A stretch of 64,000 nt of DNA from NCEH01 sp043195095 (GTDB taxonomy: Bacteria; Pseudomonadota; Alphaproteobacteria; Rhizobiales; Xanthobacteraceae). Numbering within the stretch: the first letter of the stretch is position 1; every line of letters begins with the position of its first letter. Positions 17,444 through 26,187 of this stretch are shown in pieces. The DNA is taken from assembly GCF_043195095.1 (NCBI RefSeq), contig NZ_JBAFWN010000008.1. One strand, written 5' to 3'. The translations under genes were made by a program, and so were the position numbers. The notes beneath the pieces were generated by a model. That model did no database searches. It had not been told where the DNA came from and worked only from the letters and a program-made list of their open reading frames with translations.

Positions 17444-18583
17444 ATGGGCCTGTCCCGCCGCACGGCCATCGGCCTGCTTTCCGCCGCTGCCCTCCTGGGC
17501 TCCTTCGGCGCTGCCTCGGCGCAGGAAACCATCAAGATCGGCCTCACCGCGCCGCTCACCGGCCCGGCCGCCGAGATCGGCCATCTCCAGACCGAAGGCG
17601 CCAAGCTGGGCGTCGAGAAGGTGAACGCCGCCGGCGGCGTGCTCGGCAAGAAGTTCGAATTGGTGATCGAGGACGACCAGACCACCAATCCCGGCATCGT
17701 GCTCGCCTTCTCCCGCCTGGTCAGCCGTGGCGATCTCGTCGCAGTGCTCTCCTCGGTGCGCTCCACCCAGGTGAACGCCATTTCCGGCGATGCCAAGAAG
17801 GCCGGCATCCCGGTGTTCTTCGGCGGCACCGACCCCACGCTGACCCATTCCGGCAATCCCTGGCTGTTCCGCACACGCCCCAATGACAGCTATTCGGCCA
17901 AGGTGATCGCCGATTTCGGCGTCAACCAGCTGAAGAAGAAGAAGTGGGCAATTCTGCATTCCACCGACGCGTTCGGCACCAATGGCGCCAAGGCGCTGGT
18001 TGAATCCCTCAAGGCACTGGGCGTCGAGCCGGTGCTGGTGCAGGGCTTTAACAACGGCCAGGCCGATCTCACCCCGGTGGTGCTCGCGGTGCGCCAGTCC
18101 GGCGCCGATATCATCGCCACCTATACCGCGTTCGAGAACGACGTCGCCGTGCTGGCCCGCCAGCTCAAGCAGTTCGGCGTGACGGCCCCGTGGGTTGGCT
18201 CGGCTTCGGTCGCCTCGACCACCGCCATGCAGCTCGCCGGCCCCGCTCTCTACGGCACCTATGCCGTTGCCGACTTCAACGCGGATTCCAACGCACAGGC
18301 GAAGGCCTATTTCGAGGAATTCTCCAAGAAGGTCGGCCGCGCGCCCGACTACACCTCGGCCTGGGCCTATGACGCGATCATGGTGCTGGCGGAAGCCATC
18401 AAGAAGGCCGGCAGCACGGATCCCGCCAAGCTGCGCGAGGCGCTCCTGTCCATCAAGGACTTCCCGGGCACCGAGGGCACCTATAGCTTCGACGAGAACG
18501 GTGACGGCCTGCGTGGCTACAACATCGTCAAGAACGAAAACGGCAAGATCGTCTTCGATCGTCACATCGCCTTCGACAAGTGA
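17444..18583 (+). CDS. HAAT ABC importer substrate-binding protein
   Basis: A 379-residue periplasmic binding protein. The signal peptide covers about residues 1-26 (GLSRRTAIG start, then a hydrophobic core, ending ASA-Q). The mature start ETIKIGLTAPLTGPAAEIG and KLGVEKVNAAGGVLGKKFE are classic LivK motifs. ATG 17444 follows AGGGAG at about 17431. It is the first gene of the transporter operon, and a palindromic element separates it from the permease genes. Downstream acid-sugar enzymes suggest the ligand is a polyhydroxy acid, but this is inference. Confidence 0.94.
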   Translation: MGLSRRTAIGLLSAAALLGSFGAASAQETIKIGLTAPLTGPAAEIGHLQTEGAKLGVEKVNAAGGVLGKKFELVIEDDQTTNPGIVLAFSRLVSRGDLVAVLSSVRSTQVNAISGDAKKAGIPVFFGGTDPTLTHSGNPWLFRTRPNDSYSAKVIADFGVNQLKKKKWAILHSTDAFGTNGAKALVESLKALGVEPVLVQGFNNGQADLTPVVLAVRQSGADIIATYTAFENDVAVLARQLKQFGVTAPWVGSASVASTTAMQLAGPALYGTYAVADFNADSNAQAKAYFEEFSKKVGRAPDYTSAWAYDAIMVLAEAIKKAGSTDPAKLREALLSIKDFPGTEGTYSFDENGDGLRGYNIVKNENGKIVFDRHIAFDK

Positions 18584-18627
18584 TCGCCCGGCCCTTTTGA
18601 AGGGCACGGCGTACGCCTGAAATAGCC

Positions 18628-18735
18628 GTGATGCCCGGGCTCGTCCCGGGCATCCACACGGTTGCATCGGAACACCCGATACGGCTGGAACAGGCGGTGC
18701 CGCGCGGATGGCCGGGGCAAACCCGGCGCCGACGA
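18628..18735. repeat. Palindromic element, family B, in binding-protein/permease gap
   Basis: A perfect palindrome (GATGCCCGGGCTCGTCCCGG..., 18628-18658) and a weaker one near 18709-18725 fill most of the 228-base gap between the binding-protein and LivH genes. It is related to the elements at 3083 and 6649. Confidence 0.75.
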
Positions 18736-18811
18736 ACGGTTTGACGGCGCGGACGGGCCGCTTTCCCCCCTTCCAGACAGTCCTCGTATTTTCTCGCGCA
18801 CAGGATCGGCG

Positions 18812-19687
18812 ATGAGCTTGCTTCCTCAGCTTCTATTCACCGGGATTGGCATCGGCAGCATCTATGCCATGGTCGCCCTCGGCTTCGTTCTGCTCATTCG
18901 CTCGGCCAATGTGGTGAATTTCGCCCAGGGCGAGTTCTCCATGCTCGGCGCCTATTTCATGGTGATCCTGTTCGCCGGTTTCGGCGTGCCCTATCCCATC
19001 GCCCTGATCGGGGCGGTGGTGCTGATGGCGGTGTTCGGCGTGATCTTCGCCGGCATCACCTATTGGCCGCTGCGCGACCGCGGCCAGATCCCGGTGATCA
19101 TCTCCACCATCGGCGCGACCATCCTCCTGTCGAACCTGATCCTCGCCACCTACGGGCCGAGCCCGCAGGTGCTGCCCGGCCTGTTCGATGGCGCCGGCTT
19201 CCTGGTCGGCAACATCTTCATGGACACGCAGTATCTCTCCATCATCGCGGTCACCATCGCATTGGTGACGCTGCAATATCTGGTGTTCGAAAAGACCATG
19301 GTCGGCAAGAAGCTGCAGGCCACCTCGCAGGACAAGGAAATGGCCAGCCTGCTCGGCATTCCGGTCATCGCCATGATCCTCGGCACCTTCGCCTATAGCG
19401 CGGCGCTCGGCGGCCTCGCCGGCATCCTGGTGGCGCCGATCCTGTTCGTATCGGTCGGCATCGGCCCGCTGATCGCGCTGAAAGCCTTTGCGGCCAATAT
19501 CATCGGCGGCTTCGGCTCGATCCCGGGCGCGATCTTCGGCGGCCTGCTGATCGGCATCGTGGAGACGCTGGGCGCCGCCTACATCTCCGTTCCCTACAAG
19601 GACGCCTTCGCGTTCCTGATGCTGCTCGCCGTGCTGCTGGTTCGCCCGCAGGGGCTGTTCGGCGAACGCATCGCCGAGAAGGCGTGA
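18812..19687 (+). CDS. HAAT ABC importer permease, LivH type
   Basis: A 291-residue inner-membrane permease with about eight hydrophobic segments. Family marks are TGIGIGSIYAMVALGFVL at the first helix, VNFAQGEFSMLGAYF, the coupling loop KKLQATSQDKEMASLLGI and the C-terminal LLVRPQGLFGE. I start at 18812 (MSLLPQLLF); the open frame extends further up but is unlike a LivH N-terminus. It is followed 10 bases later by a LivM-LivG fusion gene. Confidence 0.94.
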   Translation: MSLLPQLLFTGIGIGSIYAMVALGFVLLIRSANVVNFAQGEFSMLGAYFMVILFAGFGVPYPIALIGAVVLMAVFGVIFAGITYWPLRDRGQIPVIISTIGATILLSNLILATYGPSPQVLPGLFDGAGFLVGNIFMDTQYLSIIAVTIALVTLQYLVFEKTMVGKKLQATSQDKEMASLLGIPVIAMILGTFAYSAALGGLAGILVAPILFVSVGIGPLIALKAFAANIIGGFGSIPGAIFGGLLIGIVETLGAAYISVPYKDAFAFLMLLAVLLVRPQGLFGERIAEKA

Positions 19688-19697
19688 GGAGGCATTC

Positions 19698-21452
19698 ATG
19701 AAAACCGCAGCCTCGCACCGCAACCGCGCGCTCCTGTCCGGGGGCATCGCCATCCTGGCCGTGATCGCCATCGCCTTCGTGGCGCCGACCCACGGCTATT
19801 ATCTCAACATCATGATGCAGGCGGCGACCTATGCGATCGCCGTCGCCGGCGTCGTCATCGTGCTCGGCTATTGCGGCCAGCTCGCCTTGTGCCAGGCCGC
19901 GTTCCTGGGCATCGGCGCCTATTGCGTCGCCCTCGGCACGGTGGATTACGGCCTGCCCTTCTTCGTCGCGCTCGGCATGGGCGTGGTGGTGACCGGGCTT
20001 GGCGGCATGTTCCTGGGCTTCGCCTCGCTGCGGCTCGGCGGGCATTATCTCGCCATGGTGACCATCGGCTTCCAGATGATCGTCACCATGGTGCTGACCA
20101 ATTGGATCAGCCTGACTCGCGGACCGGACGGGGTTTCCGGCGTGCCCCGGCCGATGCTCGGGCCGCTCGATCTTTCGGGCGGGTCCACCTATCTCGGCCT
20201 GTGCATGGTGTTCCTGGTGGTGGTCACGCTGTATGCCGCCTTGCTGAAGACCAGCCGCCTCGGCCGGGCCATGCAGGCGGTGCGCGACAATGAGATCGCC
20301 GCCTCCACCTGCGGCATCAACGTGTTCCGTACCAAGACCGTGGCTTTCGGCATCAGCGCCGCGCTCGGCGGTCTCGGCGGCGGGCTGTTCGCCGGTGCCT
20401 TCTCCTACATCTCCCCGGACCAGTTCACCTTCAACGAATCCATCGTTCTGCTCACCATGGCACTGCTGGGCGGGGTGCAGTCCCCCATCGGCGCCCTGCT
20501 CGGAACAGTGCTGCTGGTGCTGCTGCCCGAATGGCTGCGCTTCCTGCGCCAAGCCTATCTCGCCGTGTACGGCGCGGCGGTGATCGGCATCATGATCTTC
20601 CTGCCGAACGGCGTCTGGGGTCTTCTCACCAAGCGCTTTTTCAAGTCCGCACCCGCCGAGACGGGTCCGGTGACGCCCCTGCCCCTGCTGAGCCGCACCG
20701 GCACCATGTCGTCCGATGTGGTGCTGGAGGTGACCGGGCTCGCCAAGCACTTCGGCGGCCTCAAGGCCCTCGACGGCGTGGACTTCAAGGTCCGCAAGGG
20801 CTCGGTGCATGCGCTGATCGGGCCGAACGGCTCGGGCAAGACCACCATGCTCAACGTCATCACCGGCCTTTACGTGGCGACGGCAGGCCGGGTGAAGCTG
20901 CTCGGCGATGACATCACCGCCTTGCCGCCCCACGAGCGCACCCGGCGCGGCATGTGCCGCACCTACCAGAACATCCGCGTGTTCCGCGGCCTTTCGGTGC
21001 TGGAGAATGTCACCATCGGCGCCGAGCGGCCCGGCAACGACATTTCCGGCTCCGATGCCACGGTGGAGCGGGCGCTTGCCGCGCTCGACTTCGTCGGCCT
21101 GCGCAACGTCGCGCATCTGCCGGTGGGCGATCTGCCCTATGGCCACCAGCGCTATGTGGAGATCGCGCGCGCGCTCGCCGGCTCGCCGGAAATCCTGTTG
21201 CTGGATGAGCCTGCCGCCGGCCTCAACCTGACCGAAAAGGGCGAGATGGCGGAATTGCTCAAGCGCCTGAAGGGCCATGGGCTGACCATCGTCATCATCG
21301 ACCACGACATGAAGCTGATCGAGCAGGTGGCCGACCGCATCACCGTGCTGAATTTCGGCCGCGGCATCGCCGACGGCGATCCCAAGTCCGTGCTCAGCCA
21401 TCCCGAAGTCATCGCCGCCTACCTGGGGGAGCCGCAAAATGAAGCTGCTTGA
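19698..21452 (+). CDS. HAAT ABC importer LivM-LivG fusion (permease plus ATPase)
   Basis: A 584-residue fusion of two transporter subunits. Residues about 1-325 are a LivM permease (GQLALCQAAFLGIGAYC, RLGGHYLAMVTIGFQMIV, coupling loop RLGRAMQAVRDNEIAASTCG). Residues about 340-584 are a LivG ATPase with Walker A GPNGSGKTT at 375-383, signature region LPYGHQRYVEIARALA and Walker B ILLLDEPAAGLN. The domains are joined by a short linker around PAETGPVTPLPLLSRTGT. The same fusion occurs in the importer at 29812, while the importer at 40905 has separate subunits. It overlaps the next gene by 14 bases. Confidence 0.95.
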   Translation: MKTAASHRNRALLSGGIAILAVIAIAFVAPTHGYYLNIMMQAATYAIAVAGVVIVLGYCGQLALCQAAFLGIGAYCVALGTVDYGLPFFVALGMGVVVTGLGGMFLGFASLRLGGHYLAMVTIGFQMIVTMVLTNWISLTRGPDGVSGVPRPMLGPLDLSGGSTYLGLCMVFLVVVTLYAALLKTSRLGRAMQAVRDNEIAASTCGINVFRTKTVAFGISAALGGLGGGLFAGAFSYISPDQFTFNESIVLLTMALLGGVQSPIGALLGTVLLVLLPEWLRFLRQAYLAVYGAAVIGIMIFLPNGVWGLLTKRFFKSAPAETGPVTPLPLLSRTGTMSSDVVLEVTGLAKHFGGLKALDGVDFKVRKGSVHALIGPNGSGKTTMLNVITGLYVATAGRVKLLGDDITALPPHERTRRGMCRTYQNIRVFRGLSVLENVTIGAERPGNDISGSDATVERALAALDFVGLRNVAHLPVGDLPYGHQRYVEIARALAGSPEILLLDEPAAGLNLTEKGEMAELLKRLKGHGLTIVIIDHDMKLIEQVADRITVLNFGRGIADGDPKSVLSHPEVIAAYLGEPQNEAA

Positions 21453-22170
21453 GATCAAGGGGCTCACCGCGCGCTACACCGCGAGCGACGTCCTCAAGGG
21501 GTTGGACCTTACGGTGAACGAGGGCGAGATCGTCGCCCTGCTCGGTTCCAACGGCGCCGGGAAGAGCACCACGCTGCGCTCCATCTCCGGCCTCATGCCC
21601 AACACGTCGGGCGAGATCCTGTTCGCGGGCGCGCCGATCCTCGGCATGAAGACCGGTGCCATCGCCCGCCTCGGCATCGCCCATGTGCCGGAGGGCCGGC
21701 GCCTGTTTCCCGGCCTCACGGTGCGCGACAACATCCTGCTCGGCTCCTCCAACCGCTCGGGCGTCAGCCGCGCCCAATTGGAGCGGGAAGCCGACGAGAT
21801 GTTCGCCTTCTTCCCCGATCTGCAACGCCTGGAGCATGCCTATAGCTGGACGCTGTCCGGCGGACAGATGCAGATGGTTGCAGTCGCACGCGGCCTGATG
21901 GCCAAGCCCCGCCTGCTGTTGCTCGACGAGCCCTCGCTCGGCCTCGCGCCGAAGATCGTGCAGCAGGTGTTCCGCATCATTGCCCAGATCCGCGAGCGCG
22001 GCACCACCGTGCTGCTGGTGGAGCAGAACGCCAACATGGCGCTCTCCGTCGCCGACCGCGGCTATGTGCTGGAGGCCGGCTCCCTGCTGGTGTCGGGCAA
22101 GCCGGATGAATTGTGGAACAACGCCCAGGTGCGCGCTGCCTATCTCGGCGGGTTCGCGGCCTCGGCGTGA
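21439..22170 (+). CDS. HAAT ABC importer ATPase, LivF type
   Basis: A 243-residue ATPase. Walker A GSNGAGKSTTLR near residue 37, signature LSGGQMQMVAVARGL, Walker B LLLLDEPSLGLAP and LLVEQNANMALSVADRGYVL identify LivF. It overlaps the fused LivM-LivG gene by 14 bases and completes the importer, which therefore has a binding protein, LivH, fused LivM-G and LivF. Confidence 0.95.
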   Translation: MKLLEIKGLTARYTASDVLKGLDLTVNEGEIVALLGSNGAGKSTTLRSISGLMPNTSGEILFAGAPILGMKTGAIARLGIAHVPEGRRLFPGLTVRDNILLGSSNRSGVSRAQLEREADEMFAFFPDLQRLEHAYSWTLSGGQMQMVAVARGLMAKPRLLLLDEPSLGLAPKIVQQVFRIIAQIRERGTTVLLVEQNANMALSVADRGYVLEAGSLLVSGKPDELWNNAQVRAAYLGGFAASA

Positions 22171-22249
22171 TGTCCGGCGGCGCGCCGCCTCTCTCGAACC
22201 GGCGGCACGGCCCGCCGCCGGCTTCATCTTCCAACCGGGACATTCCCAG

Positions 22250-23194
22250 ATGACGAAAATCGCTCTTGTCGGCTGTGGCCTTGTGGGGGGCTCCTGGGGC
22301 CTCGTATTCGCGCGCGCCGGCTTTGACGTGACGCTTTATGATCCCTCGCCCGCTTCCCTCCAGGCCGCGCTCGACTTTGCCGCCGGCGCCGCGCCCGGCC
22401 TTGCCGAACAGGGCCTGCTGAACGGCGAGACGCCCGCCGCCGTGCTCGCCCGCCTCAAGCCCGCCGCAAGCCTGGCGGAAGCCGTGGCCGATGCCGATTA
22501 CATCCAGGAGAGCGCGCCGGAGCGCCTTCCCATCAAGCAGGCGCTTTACCGGGAGCTGGCCAAGCTGGTGAAGGCGGATGCGGTGATCGCCTCGTCCACC
22601 TCCGGCTTGCCCGCCTCCTCCTTCACCGCCGAGATCGAGGGCCGCGAGCGCTGCGTGGTGGCCCACCCCATCAACCCGCCGCACCTCATTCCGCTGGTGG
22701 AAATCATCCCCGCCCCTTGGACCGCCGCGAGCGTCGTCGAGCGTACCGACGCGCTGATGAAGCAGGTCGGCCAGGTGCCGATCCGCCTCAACCGCGAGAT
22801 CGCCGGCTTCGTGGTCAACCGCCTGCAGAGCGCGGTGTTGGGCGAAGCCTTCCGCTTGGTGGAGGATGGCATCGTCTCCGCCACCGACGTGGATGCCGCC
22901 ATCTCCGAGGGCCTTGGCCTGCGCTGGTTCTTCATGGGTCCGTTCGAGACGATCGACCTCAATGCCCAGGGCGGGGTCGCGGATTATTGCGCCAAGCTCG
23001 GCCCCATGTATTACGATCTCGCCAAAGAACAGGCCGACCCGCGCCCCTGGAGCGAAGCCCTGGTCGCGCAGGTCGAGGCGCAGCGGCGCGCGAAGACCCC
23101 GGCGGACAAGCTCGATGCCCGCAAGGCGTGGCGCGACCGTTGCCTCGCCGCCCTGGTGAAGGCCAAGCGCGCGGTCCTGAAGGAAAACGCCTGA
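22250..23194 (+). CDS. Lambda-crystallin/L-gulonate 3-dehydrogenase-like NAD-dependent 3-hydroxyacid dehydrogenase
   Basis: A 314-residue dehydrogenase of the 3-hydroxyacyl-CoA dehydrogenase superfamily. The Rossmann fold opens with IALVGCGLVGGSWGLVFARA (GxGxxG). The catalytic region reads CVVAHPINPPHLIPLVEIIP, and the C-terminal domain has GFVVNRLQSAVLGEAFRLVE and GLGLRWFFMGPFETIDLN. This is close to vertebrate lambda-crystallin (CRYL1), which oxidises the C3 hydroxyl of L-gulonate. By analogy this enzyme would oxidise C3 of a polyhydroxy acid directly to a 3-oxo acid. It precedes an acid-sugar kinase and a decarboxylating aldolase, which fits that product. L-carnitine or 3-hydroxybutyrate activity is an alternative. 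The start is the ATG at 22250. Confidence 0.88.
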   Translation: MTKIALVGCGLVGGSWGLVFARAGFDVTLYDPSPASLQAALDFAAGAAPGLAEQGLLNGETPAAVLARLKPAASLAEAVADADYIQESAPERLPIKQALYRELAKLVKADAVIASSTSGLPASSFTAEIEGRERCVVAHPINPPHLIPLVEIIPAPWTAASVVERTDALMKQVGQVPIRLNREIAGFVVNRLQSAVLGEAFRLVEDGIVSATDVDAAISEGLGLRWFFMGPFETIDLNAQGGVADYCAKLGPMYYDLAKEQADPRPWSEALVAQVEAQRRAKTPADKLDARKAWRDRCLAALVKAKRAVLKENA

Positions 23195-23246
23195 CCGGCG
23201 GCGGAGCGATCCGCCGCCCCTCGCCATCTCTCACAGAGTGCCCGCC

Positions 23247-24527
23247 ATGCTGCTTGGAGTGATCGCCGACGACTTCACCGGGGCGAGCGACATCGCCAAT
23301 ACCATCGCCAAGGGGATCGCGCCGGAAGGCGGCCTCAAGACGGTGCAATATCTTGGCATTCCGACCGTGCCGGCGGCGGATGACGTGGAAGCCTGCGTCA
23401 TCTCGCTGAAGAGCCGCTCCATTCCCGCGGCAGAGGCGGTGGCGCAGTCGCTGGCCGCGCTCGACTGGCTGGAGGCCCAGGGCTGCCGGCAGGTGATCTT
23501 CAAATATTGCTCCACCTTCGATTCCACACCGGAAGGCAATATCGGCCCGGTGGGCGAGGCCCTGGCGCGGCGACTGGGCGAAATGGGCGTGATCGCCTGT
23601 TCCGCTTTCCCCGATGCCGGACGCACCATCTACAAGGGCCATCTGTTCGTCGGCGACCGGCTGCTGAACGATTCCGGCATGGAGCATCATCCGCTCAATC
23701 CGATGACCGACGCCGATCTGCGGCGCTGGCTCCAGCTTCAATGCCAGGATCCGGTCGGCCTGGTGGATTGGCCCGTGCTCCAGCGCGGGCCTGAGGCGAT
23801 CCGGGCGGGCCTTGTGGCCGCGTCGGAGAAAGGCGAGCGGCTCGTCATTGTCGATGCCCTGACCAATGCCGATCTGCTCGCCATCGCCGCCGCCTGCGCC
23901 GATGCCCGCCTGATGACCGGCGGCTCGGGCATCGCGCTCGGCCTGCCGCGCAATTTCATCAAGGCCGGCCTCGCCAAGGGCGGCAACCCGGCGGTGGACC
24001 TGATCGGCGGGCCGGAGGCGGTGCTGGTGGGCAGTTGCTCGCGCGCCACGCTCCAGCAGATCGACGTGCACGGCAAGGACCATCCGGTGCTCGCCATCGA
24101 CGTGGACAAGGTGATGGACGGCTCCATCACGTCCGCCGATCTGGTCGCCTTCATCCAGGCGAACCCCGGCCACGCGCCGCTGGTCTATTCCTCCTCCAAG
24201 CCCGAGCAGGTGGCGGCGCTTCAAGAGAAGTACGGCCGCACCGAGGTCGCCCACAAGCTGGACGGCATCTTCGCGCAGACCGCCAAGGCGCTCTATGACG
24301 CCGGCATGCGGCGCATCGTGGTGGGGGGCGGCGAGACATCGGGCGCCGTGGTCTCGGCGCTCGGCGTCACCTCGTTCCGCATCGGCCCGGAGATCGACCC
24401 CGGCGTACCAGTCCTGGTGGCGGAAGATGGCACCGGCCTTGGGATGGCGCTCAAGTCCGGCAATTTCGGCGCGCCCGACTTCTTCGGCAAGGCGCTCGGC
24501 GCCATCGCCGGCACGGCGGAGGCCTGA
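23247..24527 (+). CDS. Four-carbon acid sugar kinase (OtnK/DtnK, former DUF1537)
   Basis: A 426-residue kinase. The N-terminal substrate-binding domain has LLGVIADDFTGASDIANTIA and SAFPDAGRTIYKGHLFV. The C-terminal nucleotide-binding domain has VLVGSCSRATLQQID and the glycine-rich VVGGGETSGAVVSALG. Known members phosphorylate 3-oxo-tetronate (OtnK) or D-threonate (DtnK). Being upstream of a class II aldolase-type decarboxylase favours the OtnK reaction, 3-oxo-tetronate to its 4-phosphate. I prefer ATG 23247 (MLLGVIADD); a GTG at 23238 is in frame. The aldolase gene starts 3 bases after the stop, so the two are tightly coupled. Confidence 0.9.
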   Translation: MLLGVIADDFTGASDIANTIAKGIAPEGGLKTVQYLGIPTVPAADDVEACVISLKSRSIPAAEAVAQSLAALDWLEAQGCRQVIFKYCSTFDSTPEGNIGPVGEALARRLGEMGVIACSAFPDAGRTIYKGHLFVGDRLLNDSGMEHHPLNPMTDADLRRWLQLQCQDPVGLVDWPVLQRGPEAIRAGLVAASEKGERLVIVDALTNADLLAIAAACADARLMTGGSGIALGLPRNFIKAGLAKGGNPAVDLIGGPEAVLVGSCSRATLQQIDVHGKDHPVLAIDVDKVMDGSITSADLVAFIQANPGHAPLVYSSSKPEQVAALQEKYGRTEVAHKLDGIFAQTAKALYDAGMRRIVVGGGETSGAVVSALGVTSFRIGPEIDPGVPVLVAEDGTGLGMALKSGNFGAPDFFGKALGAIAGTAEA

Positions 24528-24530
24528 CCC

Positions 24531-25163
24531 ATGGATGAAGCCGCCACCCGCGACCTTCTGGTGCGCCTGTCCCGCTCCTTGTTCGAGCGCGGCTATTCGG
24601 TCGGCTCGGCGGGCAACATCTCCGTCGCGGTCGAGGACGGGGTGCTCATCACCCCCACCAATTCCTGCCTCGGCTTCCTGGAAGCCGGCCGCATCTCCAA
24701 GCTGGACCGGGACTGGCAGCACGTGTCGGGCGACAAGCCCTCCAAGGAAGTGTTCCTGCACCGCGCCTATTACGAGACCCGCCCGGGCACCGGCGCGGTG
24801 GTGCATCTGCATTCCACTTATGCGACCGCGCTCTCCTGCTTGCCGGAGATCGACCCCGCCGACTGCATCGCCCCGCTGACGCCTTATGTGGTGATGCGGG
24901 TCGGCAAGGTGCGGCTCCTGCCCTATGTGCGGCCGGGCGATCCGGCCATGGGCACGCTGATCCGGGAGCTGAACGGGGAATGCGCGGCGGTGCTGCTCGC
25001 CAATCATGGGCCGGTGGTCACCGCCAAGGACCTCCAGGGCGCCGTCTATGCCGCCGAGGAGCTGGAGGAAACCGCCAAGCTGCTGGTGCTGCTGCGTGAT
25101 CGCAATCCGCGCCTGCTCACGGCGGCGCAGATCGACGAGCTGAACACCGCATTCCCCAAATAG
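24531..25163 (+). CDS. Class II aldolase/adducin family, probable 3-oxo-tetronate 4-phosphate decarboxylase (OtnC-like)
   Basis: A 210-residue metal-dependent enzyme. Family motifs are GSAGNISVAVEDGVLITPT, the acid SKEVFLHRAYYETRP, zinc ligands in VVHLHSTYAT and the third His in LLANHGPVV. Beside a DUF1537 kinase this family member (OtnC) decarboxylates 3-oxo-tetronate 4-phosphate to dihydroxyacetone phosphate, feeding glycolysis. The size matches OtnC. L-fuculose/ribulose phosphate aldolase activity is the main alternative. Confidence 0.88.
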   Translation: MDEAATRDLLVRLSRSLFERGYSVGSAGNISVAVEDGVLITPTNSCLGFLEAGRISKLDRDWQHVSGDKPSKEVFLHRAYYETRPGTGAVVHLHSTYATALSCLPEIDPADCIAPLTPYVVMRVGKVRLLPYVRPGDPAMGTLIRELNGECAAVLLANHGPVVTAKDLQGAVYAAEELEETAKLLVLLRDRNPRLLTAAQIDELNTAFPK

Positions 25164-25179
25164 CCAGAGCCGCCCACCG

Positions 25180-25863
25180 ATGACGACCTCCGCATCCGCG
25201 CCCCGCTCCTTGGCCCTCATCCACACGGTCGCCGGCCTCGTGCCGGTGTTCGAGGATCTCACGCGGCGCCATCTGCCCGGCTGGGAACCCTTCAACATCG
25301 TGGATGAAAGCCTGCTGCGGAACACCATCCGCACGGGGGAACTCTCCCGCCTCACCATGCGCCGGCTGGCCGGCTACGTGTGGTCGGCGGTCGATGCGGG
25401 CGCCGATGCGGTGCTCGTCACCTGCTCCTCCCTCGGCCCGGCGGTGGATGCCGCGATCCCGCTCTGCCCGGTGCCGCTGTTCCGGGTCGATGACGGCATG
25501 GCATTGGCGGCATTGGAAAAAGGCACTCGCATCGGGGTGCTGGCGACGCTCTCCACCACCCTCGTTCCCACCACCGATCTTCTGAAGCGGCATGCGGCGC
25601 AAAAGGGGGTTCGGGTGACGTTGAGCAGTGGGGTGTGCGAGGGGGCGTTCGACCGGCTCGCGGCGGGGGATCGGGCCGGACATGATGCGCTGGTGCGGGC
25701 CGAACTTGCCGCCCTGGCGCCCAAGGTGGATGTGGTCGTCCTGGCCCAGGCATCCATGGCGCGGGCGTTGGAAGGTCAAGGGGATAACGGCTTTTCCCTC
25801 CCCATCCTCACCAGCCCCGAACTCGGGATCCAGCACGTACGGCGGGCGCTGGAGCAGGCCTGA
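25180..25863 (+). CDS. Aspartate/glutamate racemase-superfamily protein lacking the second catalytic cysteine
   Basis: A 227-residue cytosolic protein of the Asp/Glu/hydantoin racemase fold. The first cysteine loop is intact (ADAVLVTCSSLGPAVD, Cys near residue 87), but the position of the second catalytic cysteine reads VVLAQASMAR, without a Cys. True racemases need both, so this is likely an isomerase, decarboxylase or lyase rather than a racemase. It follows the aldolase gene by 16 bases in the same operon and probably acts on a pathway acid. Exact reaction unknown. Confidence 0.82.
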   Translation: MTTSASAPRSLALIHTVAGLVPVFEDLTRRHLPGWEPFNIVDESLLRNTIRTGELSRLTMRRLAGYVWSAVDAGADAVLVTCSSLGPAVDAAIPLCPVPLFRVDDGMALAALEKGTRIGVLATLSTTLVPTTDLLKRHAAQKGVRVTLSSGVCEGAFDRLAAGDRAGHDALVRAELAALAPKVDVVVLAQASMARALEGQGDNGFSLPILTSPELGIQHVRRALEQA

Positions 25864-26187
25864 CACCGGCAATGCCGAACGCCGGGCGCGGGCCGCGCAT
25901 TCGGACATGTTTCACGTGAAACCAAGGACTTGCCGTAGACGAACAGCGGTTTAAAGACCCGTTTCCGCGCTCCACAGCGCGACGACACCGCGAGTTCGCC
26001 CAAGGTTCGGCACATATTTCCGAAGGCCTGCGAAAAACGTTCGGCGCGCGCATCCCCCGCCGGCTGCCGCGCCGGCTGCTGCCCCCGCCCGACGGCGCCG
26101 GACGACCGCGCCGGAGGCATCGGGCGATGATGGGGCGGGCGGATCGGGAGCGCGGCATCGCCCACCGCGCCCGGCGGGAGGTGCCCG
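25864..26187. other. Intergenic region of 324 bases between convergent genes
   Basis: No gene is supported here. The region holds the second parS-type site (25908-25923) and otherwise GC-rich sequence with no repeat or terminator that I can defend. Confidence 0.6.
25908..25923. other. parS-type ParB-binding site (15 of 16 bases)
   Basis: TGTTTCACGTGAAACC differs from the perfect palindrome at 9092 only at the last base and keeps the whole 14-bp GTTTCACGTGAAAC core used by alphaproteobacterial ParB. It lies between convergent genes, 16.8 kb from the first site. Confidence 0.82.

Noticed and set aside
19500..21467. A 655-residue minus-strand frame over the LivM-LivG fusion
   Set aside because: Low-complexity His/Gly/Glu-rich translation and complete overlap with a motif-bearing gene on the other strand.
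22959..25358. A 799-residue minus-strand frame over the kinase and aldolase genes
   Set aside because: It spans several real genes on the opposite strand and shows no domain pattern.
25180..25863. Hydantoin or glutamate racemase
   Set aside because: The second catalytic cysteine is missing, so two-base racemisation is unlikely.
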